DNA from: an uncultured Collinsella sp.
GTDB lineage: Bacteria > Actinomycetota > Coriobacteriia > Coriobacteriales > Coriobacteriaceae
Length of the DNA: 11,678 bases
Assembly (NCBI GenBank): GCA_902493145.1
Contig: CABUOA010000047.1
Coordinates: 1-11,678, forward strand
Direction: 5' to 3'
Shown here: one piece after another, positions 6,259 through 11,678 of the stretch
Numbering within the stretch: the stretch's first letter is position 1
How the letters are laid out: every line of letters starts with the position of its first letter
Position numbers and translations under genes: made by a program
Notes under the pieces: model-generated
The model's database searches: none
Told to the model about the DNA's origin: nothing
Seen by the model: only the letters and a program-made list of their open reading frames with translations

Positions 6259-6301
6259 TGACCGAATGAATAGACGAGTTCCGGCCGAATGGCGCGGTGC
6301 G

Positions 6302-6321
6302 GGCTCGACTCACATCGAGCC
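6302..6321 (+). promoter_or_regulatory. Leader hairpin touching the tatA ribosome-binding site
   Basis: GGCTCGA (6302-6308) and TCGAGCC (6315-6321) form a perfect 7-bp stem with loop CTCACA. The Shine-Dalgarno TTGGAGG begins at the next base (6322). It could stabilise the transcript or influence ribosome loading. Confidence 0.45.
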
Positions 6322-6333
6322 TTGGAGGTATGT

Positions 6334-6906
6334 GTGTTTGGTATTGGAGAGGGTGAGCTCGCGATCATCGTGGTCTTCGGCTTTTTGCTGTTTGGCCCGG
6401 ATAAGCTCCCGCAGATGGGCCGCACGATCGGCCGTGCCATCCGTCAGTTCCGCGAGACGCAGGAAAAGATGACGGCCGTTGTTCAGTCCGAGATTATCGA
6501 TCCGGTGAGCGAGGTCGCGTCGGCCCCGGTCAAGCCCAAGAAGACTGCTGCGACCGACGACGATTCCGATGCGGACGAGGATGTCGCCGAGACGGCAGCG
6601 CCCGCCAAGAAGGAGACCTTTGCCGAGCGTCGCGCCCGTCTTGCTGCCGAGAAGGCCGCAAGCGAGGGTGCTGCTGAGGGCGAAGGCGCTGTTGATGAGG
6701 CCGAGGGTACAGAGCCTGCTGCTGCCGTCGAGCCCGAGCCTGCTGCAGAGCCCGAGCCCGAGCCGGCAGAGCCCACGACGGCTGACCTCTACGCCCGTCG
6801 TCCCCGCAAGCGCAAGGCCGTCGTCGACCAGCTCGCTCGCGAGCTCGAGGTCGAGGACGATGCCGAGGCTGCTGCCGCCGACGCCCCGAAGGGAGGCGAT
6901 GAGTAA
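6334..6906 (+). CDS. tatA: Twin-arginine translocase subunit TatA (TatA/TatB-like)
   Basis: Membrane subunit of the Tat pathway, which moves folded proteins across the cytoplasmic membrane; 190 residues from a GTG start. TTGGAGG at 6322-6328, five bases upstream, selects GTG 6334, giving MFGIGEGELAIIVVFGFLLF as the short membrane helix. FGPDKLPQMGR is the hinge and RTIGRAIRQFRETQEK the amphipathic helix. Phe20-Gly21 is typical of TatA, while Glu8 within the helix is typical of TatB. Residues from about 60 on form a long acidic tail rich in Ala, Glu and Pro, with an EPEP-type repeat near 145-155; TatA proteins are usually under 100 residues, TatB around 150-170. It is the first gene of tatA-tatC-hypA-hypB, and its TAA overlaps the tatC ATG by one base, implying translational coupling. 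Confidence 0.93.
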   Translation: MFGIGEGELAIIVVFGFLLFGPDKLPQMGRTIGRAIRQFRETQEKMTAVVQSEIIDPVSEVASAPVKPKKTAATDDDSDADEDVAETAAPAKKETFAERRARLAAEKAASEGAAEGEGAVDEAEGTEPAAAVEPEPAAEPEPEPAEPTTADLYARRPRKRKAVVDQLARELEVEDDAEAAAADAPKGGDE

Positions 6907-7697
6907 TGCCGATCGGACCTGCGCGCATGCCGCTCTTCGATCACCTGGGAGAGCTCCGTCGCCGCCTGACCATCGTGGTCGTTTCGGTGTTTGCCGCCGC
7001 CATCGTGCTGTACTTTGCCACGCCCGTGGTGCTCGATATTCTTGAGGACCCCATCCGCTCCTTTGTGCCGGACGGTAAGTTTTACATCACCACCACGCTC
7101 GGCGGCTTTGGCCTGCGCTTCTCGCTTGCCATCAAGATGGCCGTGGTCATGTGCACGCCCATGATCATCTGGCAGATTCTGGCATTTTTCCTGCCGGCAC
7201 TGCGCCCCAACGAGCGCAAGTGGGTTGTGCCCACGGTGCTCGCCTCGACGGTGCTGTTCTTCCTGGGTGCCATCTTCTGCTACTTCATCATCATCCCGGC
7301 GGGCTTTGAGTGGCTCATCGGCGAGACCTCGGCTGTCGCTACGGCGTTGCCCGATCTGGAGAACTACGTCAACATGGAGCTGCTCTTTATGATCGGCTTT
7401 GGTGTGGCGTTTGAGCTGCCGCTCATCATCTTCTACCTGTCCGTTTTCCACATCGTGTCCTATGCGGCCTTCCGCAGCGCCTGGCGCTACGTGTACGTAG
7501 GCCTGCTCGTGGGTTCGGCTGTGATTACGCCCGACGGCTCGCCCGTTACGCTGGGTCTCATGTATGGCGCCCTGCTCTCGCTCTACGAGATTTCGCTCGC
7601 CATCGCTCGCGTGGTCATTACCGCGCGCGAGGGCAAGGAGGGCCTGTTCGTGAGCCGTCTGGACCTGTTCTCGGACGACGAGGACGACGAGGAGTAA
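6906..7697 (+). CDS. tatC: Twin-arginine translocase subunit TatC
   Basis: Polytopic membrane core of the Tat translocase that recognises the twin-arginine signal peptide; 263 residues with six predicted helices. Conserved cytosolic features are HLGELRRRL at 13-21, FFLPALRPNERKWV with Glu103 (signal-peptide binding, as E. coli Glu103), and AFELPL with Glu170 (as E. coli Glu170). The last periplasmic loop reads TPDGSP, where E. coli has TPPD. The acidic C-terminus (SDDEDDEE) is cytosolic. ATG 6906 has GGGAGG nine bases upstream; an internal ATG at 6927 also directly precedes the conserved region but lacks a better ribosome site. It is coupled to tatA by a one-base overlap and followed by hypA after six bases. 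Confidence 0.97.
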   Translation: MPIGPARMPLFDHLGELRRRLTIVVVSVFAAAIVLYFATPVVLDILEDPIRSFVPDGKFYITTTLGGFGLRFSLAIKMAVVMCTPMIIWQILAFFLPALRPNERKWVVPTVLASTVLFFLGAIFCYFIIIPAGFEWLIGETSAVATALPDLENYVNMELLFMIGFGVAFELPLIIFYLSVFHIVSYAAFRSAWRYVYVGLLVGSAVITPDGSPVTLGLMYGALLSLYEISLAIARVVITAREGKEGLFVSRLDLFSDDEDDEE

Positions 7698-7703
7698 ATC
7701 GGT

Positions 7704-8060
7704 ATGCACGAGGTTGGCATTGTCAACGGCATACTCGATACAGTGATTCGCGCGGCGCGTGGGGCGGGGGCCTCGCGCGCCGTTTTGGTAACGCTTCGTA
7801 TCGGGGATATGACCGAGGTCGTGCGCGAGGCACTCGACTTTGCGTGGGAGACGTTTCGCGATGAGGACCCGCTCACGCGCGGCTGCGAGCTTGCCGTGGA
7901 GGAGGTCCATCCACAAAGCGAGTGCCTGGACTGCGGCGAGGTCTTTGAGCACGACCGTTTCCATTGTCGCTGCCCCCAGTGTGGCGGCGCCAACGTGCGC
8001 CTGCTGCACGGCCGCGAGCTCGATATCGCAAGTATCGAAATCGAAACCCCCGACGATTAG
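7704..8060 (+). CDS. hypA: Hydrogenase maturation nickel metallochaperone HypA
   Basis: Cytosolic 118-residue protein that supplies nickel, with HypB, to the [NiFe]-hydrogenase large subunit (and to urease in some bacteria). The nickel site is the N-terminal Met1-His2-Glu3. The structural zinc site is two CxxC pairs, Cys74/Cys77 and Cys90/Cys93; an additional Cys88 (CRCPQC) lies inside the second knuckle. The conserved RIGDMTEVVREALDFAWE segment matches the family core, and the length is typical. It is co-directional with tatC, six bases after its stop, using AGGAG (7690-7694) at the tatC end as ribosome site. hypB follows after 55 bases. Other hyp genes (hypC, D, E, F) and hydrogenase structural genes are not in this window. 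Confidence 0.97.
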   Translation: MHEVGIVNGILDTVIRAARGAGASRAVLVTLRIGDMTEVVREALDFAWETFRDEDPLTRGCELAVEEVHPQSECLDCGEVFEHDRFHCRCPQCGGANVRLLHGRELDIASIEIETPDD

Positions 8061-8115
8061 CCCGCTAGCCATCTAATGATGGGGTATAAAGGGGCCAAAG
8101 TAAGGAGCGCTAAGT

Positions 8116-8799
8116 ATGGCCGAGAAAACGATTGATATCGCGTCGCCGATCCTGTCGCGCAACGAGCGCCTGGCAGATCAGCTGCGTCAGCGATTTAATG
8201 AGGCAGGCACCTACGTGATCAATGTGCTGTCGAGCCCCGGCTCGGGTAAGACCACCACGATTCTGGGCACCAACGAGCGCCTGCGTGACAAGGCGGGCCT
8301 GCGTTGCGCCGTCATCGAGGGCGATATCGCCTCGGATGTCGACGCCATTACCATGAAGGAAGCCGGCATGCCTGCCATCCAAATCAACACGGGCGGCCTG
8401 TGCCACCTCGAGGGCAACATGATCATGGAGGCCGTTGACGCGTTCGACCAAGCTGTGGGTCTGGAAAACATCGACGTCATCTTTATCGAAAACGTGGGTA
8501 ACCTGGTCTGCCCAGTCGACTTTGACCTGGGCGAGAACCTGTCCATCATGATCCTCTCGGTGCCCGAGGGCGACGACAAGCCCATCAAGTACCCGGGCAT
8601 CTTCCAACACGCCGGCGCGCAGTTGCTCAACAAGGTCGACGTGGCCCCGGCTTTCGATTTTGACATGGATAGGTATACTAAGACCCTCGATGACCTCAAT
8701 CCGCAAGCGCCGCGGTTTGCCGTGAGCGCGCGCAAGGGCGAGGGCATGGATGCCTGGTGCGATTGGCTCATCGGGCAGATTGAGCAAGCAAGGGCGTAA
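8116..8799 (+). CDS. hypB: Hydrogenase maturation nickel GTPase HypB
   Basis: Cytosolic SIMIBI-class GTPase of 227 residues that, with HypA, drives nickel insertion into [NiFe] hydrogenase. The P-loop SSPGSGKTT is at 39-47, the metal-site CHLE at 96-99, ENVGNLVCP with Cys132 (second metal cysteine) near 125-133, and the guanine-specificity NKVD at 172-175. It lacks both the N-terminal CxxCGC nickel motif of E. coli HypB and the His-rich stretch of rhizobial forms, so it probably relies on the GTPase-domain metal site alone. AAGGAG (8102-8107), eight bases upstream, supports the ATG. A TATAAA at 8085-8090 in the hypA-hypB gap has no -35, so co-transcription with tatAC-hypA is the simpler reading. 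Confidence 0.97.
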   Translation: MAEKTIDIASPILSRNERLADQLRQRFNEAGTYVINVLSSPGSGKTTTILGTNERLRDKAGLRCAVIEGDIASDVDAITMKEAGMPAIQINTGGLCHLEGNMIMEAVDAFDQAVGLENIDVIFIENVGNLVCPVDFDLGENLSIMILSVPEGDDKPIKYPGIFQHAGAQLLNKVDVAPAFDFDMDRYTKTLDDLNPQAPRFAVSARKGEGMDAWCDWLIGQIEQARA

Positions 8800-8853
8800 G
8801 TCGGCCGCCATAAGCGCGGGCGCAGCCGCAGAGATATGAGATAGGAGCCTCTT

Positions 8854-11430
8854 TTGAAGCTCATCATCGCCGAGAAAAACGACGCCGCGCGTCAGATCGC
8901 CGAGCGGCTGTCCACGGGCAAGCCCAAAAAGGACAAGGTGTACAACACCGCCATCTACCGTTTTGAGTGGAAAGGCGAGGAGTGCGTGACGATCGGTCTT
9001 GCCGGTCACATCCTCGCGCCCGATTTTTGCGACAGCGTGCTGTTCGATAAAAAGCTGGGCTGGTATTCGGTTACCGAGGACGGCGAGATGCTGCCGGCCG
9101 ACATGCCCGATGGCCTGGCTCGTCCGCCCTACGACACCAAGCGCAAGCCGTTCCTTGCCGACGGCATTTCCATCAAGGGCTGGAAGCTCGAGAGCCTGCC
9201 TTACCTCACCTGGGCGCCCGTCATTAAGCTACCGGCCGAGAAGGAACTCATTCGTTCGCTCAAGAACCTTGCTAAAAAGTCCGACAGCGTCATCATCGCC
9301 ACGGACTTCGATCGCGAGGGCGAGCTGATTGGCTCGGACGCCCTCAACAAAGTGCGCGAGGTTGCGCCGGACTTGCCGGTCGCCCGTGCCCAGTATTCTT
9401 CGTTTACCAAGGCCGAGATCACGCACGCCTTCGATAATCTCGTCTCGCTCGACCAGAACCTGGCCGACGCCGGCGAGAGCCGTCAGCACATCGACCTTAT
9501 CTGGGGCGCGGTGCTCACGCGCTATCTGACGCTCGCCAAGTTTGGCGGCTTTGGCAACGTGCGTTCCGCCGGTCGTGTGCAGACGCCGACGCTTGCCCTG
9601 GTGGTCGAGCGCGAGCGCGAGCGTATGGCGTTTGTGCCCGAGGACTATTGGCAGATTCGCGGTATGGGTGCCGCGCAGGGTGCCGCCGAGGACGACCGCT
9701 TTAAGATCGCGCACAAGACAGCGCGCTTTACCGACAAGGATGCTGCCGAGACGGCGTATGGTCACGTCGACGGTGCCAAGACGGCGACCGTTGCCGCGGT
9801 GACCAAGCGCTCGCGTAAGCAGCAGCCTCCCACGCCGTTTGCGACGACCTCGCTGCAGGCTGCCGCTGCGGCCGAGGGCATCTCGCCTGCGCGTACGATG
9901 CGAATCGCCGAGTCCCTCTACATGGCCGGTCTCATCAGCTACCCGCGTGTCGACAATACCGTGTACCCTGCGACGCTCGATCTGGGCGCCGTGGTGAGCG
10001 ACCTGGCAAAGATCAACCCGGCGCTGGCGCCCGTGTGCAAAAAGGTGCTCGCCGGTCCCATGAAGCCCACGCGCGGCAAGGTCGAGACTACCGACCATCC
10101 GCCGATCTATCCCACGGGCGAGGGCGATCCGTCCACGCTCGACGGCGGCCAGCGCAAGCTCTACGACCTCATTGCCCGCCGCTTCCTGGCAACGCTCATG
10201 GGGCCCGCGACCATCGAGAACACCAAGCTCGAGCTCGACGTCAACGGCGAGCCGTTCGTGGCCTCGGGCGACGTGCTCGTGACTCCGGGCTTCCGCGAGG
10301 CGTATCCGTACGGACTCAAGCGCGATGAGCAGATGCCGCCGCTGGAGCAGGGTGATACGGTCGACGTGTTCGACATTAAGCTCGAGGCCAAGCAGACCGA
10401 GCCGCCCGCGCGCTACAGCCAGGGCAAGCTCGTGCAGGAGATGGAGAAGCGCGGCCTGGGCACCAAGTCCACGCGCGCGAGCATCATCGAGCGCCTGTAC
10501 GCCGTGCGCTACCTCAAAAACGATCCCGTGGAGCCGAGCCAGCTGGGTATTGCCATTATCGATGCACTGTCGCAGTTTGCCCCGCGCATCACGAGCCCCG
10601 ATATGACCAGCGAGCTTGATGGCGATATGACCCGCGTCGAGCGCGGCGAGGATACCGAAGAGCATGTCGTGACGCACTCGCGCGCGCTGCTGGCTGGCGT
10701 GCTCGACGAGCTGCTCAAGCACACGCAGGAGCTGGGCGACGCCATCAGCGACGCCGTCACGGCCGATGCGCGCGTGGGTACCTGCCCCAAGTGCGGCAAG
10801 GACCTGGTTATGAAGACGAGCGCCAAGACCCGCGGCAGCTTTATCGGCTGCATGGGCTGGCCCGACTGCGATGTGACCTATCCGGTGCCGAGTGGCGTCA
10901 AGGTAAGCCCGCTCGAGGGCGAGGCGGCCGTGTGCCCCGAGTGCGGTGCGCCGCGCATTAAGTGCCAGCCGTTCCGCCAGAAGGCCTTCGAGATTTGCGT
11001 GAACCCCGCGTGCCCCACCAACTACGAGCCCGACCTTAAGGTGGGCGAGTGCAAGGTGTGCGCCGAGGCAGGACGCCATGGCGACCTGATCGCGCACAAG
11101 AGCGAAAAGAGCGGCAAGCGCTTTATCCGTTGCACCAACTACGATGACTGCGGCGTGAGCTATCCGCTTCCGGCGCGCGGCAAGCTCGAGGCGACGGGCG
11201 AGACCTGCCACGAGTGCGGCGCCCCCATCGTGGTGGTCAACACGGCGCGCGGTCCGTGGCGCATCTGCGTGAACATGGACTGCCCGACCAAGGAGAAGAA
11301 GCCCGCCCGCGGCCGCAAGACCACGACTAAGGCGAGCACGGCCAAGAAGACGACGGCTAAGAAAGTCACTGCCGCCAAGAAGACGACCGCGAAGAAGTCG
11401 ACTGCCAAGAAAGCGGCCACCGACAAGTAA
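8854..11430 (+). CDS. topA: Type IA DNA topoisomerase I, archaeal-type, with zinc modules and basic tail
   Basis: Relaxes negative supercoils by cutting and passing single DNA strands; 858 residues. TTG start at 8854, six bases after AGGAG (8843-8847); the sequence KLIIAEKND follows at once. TOPRIM metal residues are Glu7, Asp151, Asp153 and Glu157 (TDFDREGE). The catalytic Tyr363 is in LISYPRVDN. Other family blocks are SAGRVQTPTLALV, DHPPIYPTGEG and QGKLVQEMEKRGLGTKSTRA. Four Cys4 zinc modules span 644-810: Cys644/647/666/672, 694/697/715/720, 733/736/760/766 and 785/788/805/810. The tail 811-858 is Lys/Ala/Thr-rich, like actinobacterial TopA tails that bind DNA. Motifs resemble archaeal-type TopA more than E. 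coli TopA; a TopB (topoisomerase III) label is the alternative. It may be read through from hypB (54-base gap). Confidence 0.94.
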   Translation: MKLIIAEKNDAARQIAERLSTGKPKKDKVYNTAIYRFEWKGEECVTIGLAGHILAPDFCDSVLFDKKLGWYSVTEDGEMLPADMPDGLARPPYDTKRKPFLADGISIKGWKLESLPYLTWAPVIKLPAEKELIRSLKNLAKKSDSVIIATDFDREGELIGSDALNKVREVAPDLPVARAQYSSFTKAEITHAFDNLVSLDQNLADAGESRQHIDLIWGAVLTRYLTLAKFGGFGNVRSAGRVQTPTLALVVERERERMAFVPEDYWQIRGMGAAQGAAEDDRFKIAHKTARFTDKDAAETAYGHVDGAKTATVAAVTKRSRKQQPPTPFATTSLQAAAAAEGISPARTMRIAESLYMAGLISYPRVDNTVYPATLDLGAVVSDLAKINPALAPVCKKVLAGPMKPTRGKVETTDHPPIYPTGEGDPSTLDGGQRKLYDLIARRFLATLMGPATIENTKLELDVNGEPFVASGDVLVTPGFREAYPYGLKRDEQMPPLEQGDTVDVFDIKLEAKQTEPPARYSQGKLVQEMEKRGLGTKSTRASIIERLYAVRYLKNDPVEPSQLGIAIIDALSQFAPRITSPDMTSELDGDMTRVERGEDTEEHVVTHSRALLAGVLDELLKHTQELGDAISDAVTADARVGTCPKCGKDLVMKTSAKTRGSFIGCMGWPDCDVTYPVPSGVKVSPLEGEAAVCPECGAPRIKCQPFRQKAFEICVNPACPTNYEPDLKVGECKVCAEAGRHGDLIAHKSEKSGKRFIRCTNYDDCGVSYPLPARGKLEATGETCHECGAPIVVVNTARGPWRICVNMDCPTKEKKPARGRKTTTKASTAKKTTAKKVTAAKKTTAKKSTAKKAATDK

Positions 11431-11460
11431 CAGCGCAGCCGAAACATTGACCAAAACAAA

Positions 11461-11494
11461 AACGAGCGAGGACCCCGCGATCCTCGCTCGTTTT
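11461..11494. terminator. Bidirectional intrinsic terminator after the topoisomerase gene
   Basis: Perfect 12-base arms AACGAGCGAGGA (11461-11472) and TCCTCGCTCGTT (11481-11492) around an eight-base loop, ending in T4 (11491-11494). The A-rich left flank gives a T-rich tract on the minus strand, so it can also stop the reverse-strand gene from the right. Confidence 0.92.
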
Positions 11495-11510
11495 CTAGGC
11501 AGTCATTGGG

Positions 11511-11544
11511 GACGTTCTTTAATGACTAGTCGTTTGAGAACGTC
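11511..11544. repeat. 34-base near-perfect palindrome
   Basis: Outer arms GACGTTCT (11511-11518) and AGAACGTC (11537-11544), inner GACTAGTC centre (11524-11531), joined by TTAAT and GTTTG, which pair in RNA with one mismatch and two G-U pairs. The GACTAGT core recurs at 11551-11557 across the stop codon of the reverse gene. It has the form of a small interspersed palindromic element or a 3'-end hairpin. Confidence 0.55.
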
Positions 11545-11552
11545 GCATGCGA

Positions 11553-11678
11553 CTAGTTCACTTCGACGGGTTTGGCTCCGGGATAGCGCTCCTCAAAGTC
11601 TAGGCGGTACTTATTGTCATTGGTGCCCGCCACGTTGTCGCGCGACAGCGGCGCCACGATCTCATTCTTGTGGTCCGC
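11553..11678 (-). CDS. 3' end of an unidentified reverse-strand gene (partial)
   Basis: On the minus strand the window edge opens in frame for 41 codons to TAG (11555-11553). The peptide ends RYPGAKPVEVN and contains a hydrophilic stretch with APLSRDNVAGTNDNKYR. Codon use resembles the other genes, and the layout (convergent with topA across a bidirectional terminator) fits a real gene end. I do not recognise the family, and too little is visible to propose a function. Confidence 0.68.
   Translation of the reverse strand, partial: ADHKNEIVAPLSRDNVAGTNDNKYRLDFEERYPGAKPVEVN

Noticed and set aside
6289..6906. ATG 6289 as the tatA start
   Set aside because: It would add 15 hydrophilic residues before the membrane helix, has no ribosome site, and runs through the leader hairpin. 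GTG 6334 has a good Shine-Dalgarno and gives the canonical N-terminus.
6789..8072. 427-codon reverse-strand open frame over tatA-tatC-hypA
   Set aside because: Antisense shadow of three well-supported genes with no recognisable domain.
8085..8090. TATAAA as a separate hypB promoter
   Set aside because: There is no plausible -35 within 16-18 bases and the genes are close; co-transcription is simpler.
9229..11454. 741-codon reverse-strand open frame over the topoisomerase gene
   Set aside because: Antisense shadow; its product is Arg/Leu/Ala/Gly-rich without domain structure, while the forward frame has all type IA motifs.

Overview
This window is a GC-rich bacterial chromosome segment in which third codon positions are mostly G or C. 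Gene content and style suggest a strictly fermentative actinobacterium of the class Coriobacteriia, probably Collinsella-like. That placement rests on overall protein flavour: a ROK kinase, a family II pyrophosphatase, a type Ic aspartate aminotransferase, and an archaeal-type topoisomerase I with a Lys/Ala/Thr-rich tail. I could not run a database search, so the genus is an inference. I see no insertion sequence, prophage, CRISPR array, tRNA or rRNA.

Layout from left to right. (1) 55-1008 encodes a ROK-family sugar kinase (glucokinase-like), followed by an imperfect inverted repeat. (2) 1167-2090 is a manganese-dependent family II inorganic pyrophosphatase with its own extended -10 promoter and a strong intrinsic terminator. 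(3) A structured leader (about 2150-2357) with a perfect palindrome, a terminator-like hairpin and a hairpin touching the Shine-Dalgarno precedes an NhaA Na+/H+ antiporter (2358-3716). (4) 3717-4089 is a gene-poor stretch with a bidirectional terminator, an AT-rich block and a second hairpin; it ends at a small reverse-strand hypothetical gene (4090-4344). (5) 4495-5799 encodes a PLP-dependent aspartate-type aminotransferase, read divergently from the small gene. (6) 5866-6180 encodes a STAS-domain anti-sigma-factor antagonist. (7) 6334-8799 is a tight cluster: tatA-like, tatC, hypA and hypB. (8) 8854-11430 encodes a type IA topoisomerase starting at TTG and ending at a bidirectional terminator. 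(9) The last 126 bases are the 3' end of a reverse-strand gene that I cannot name.

Most genes are housekeeping: sugar phosphorylation, pyrophosphate removal, cation and pH homeostasis, amino-acid metabolism, DNA topology. The most coherent functional unit is tatA-tatC-hypA-hypB. Tat exports folded cofactor-bearing proteins, and HypA/HypB deliver nickel to [NiFe] hydrogenases, whose periplasmic or outward-facing forms are classic Tat clients. The Tat A-type subunit carries features of both TatA and TatB and no separate tatB is present, so the window may encode a two-component translocase.

I found no clearly new biological system. The observations most worth a second look are the attenuator-like leader of nhaA, the TatA/TatB hybrid, the AT-rich block with a repeated 13-mer between 3812 and 4042, and the 34-base palindrome at the right end.
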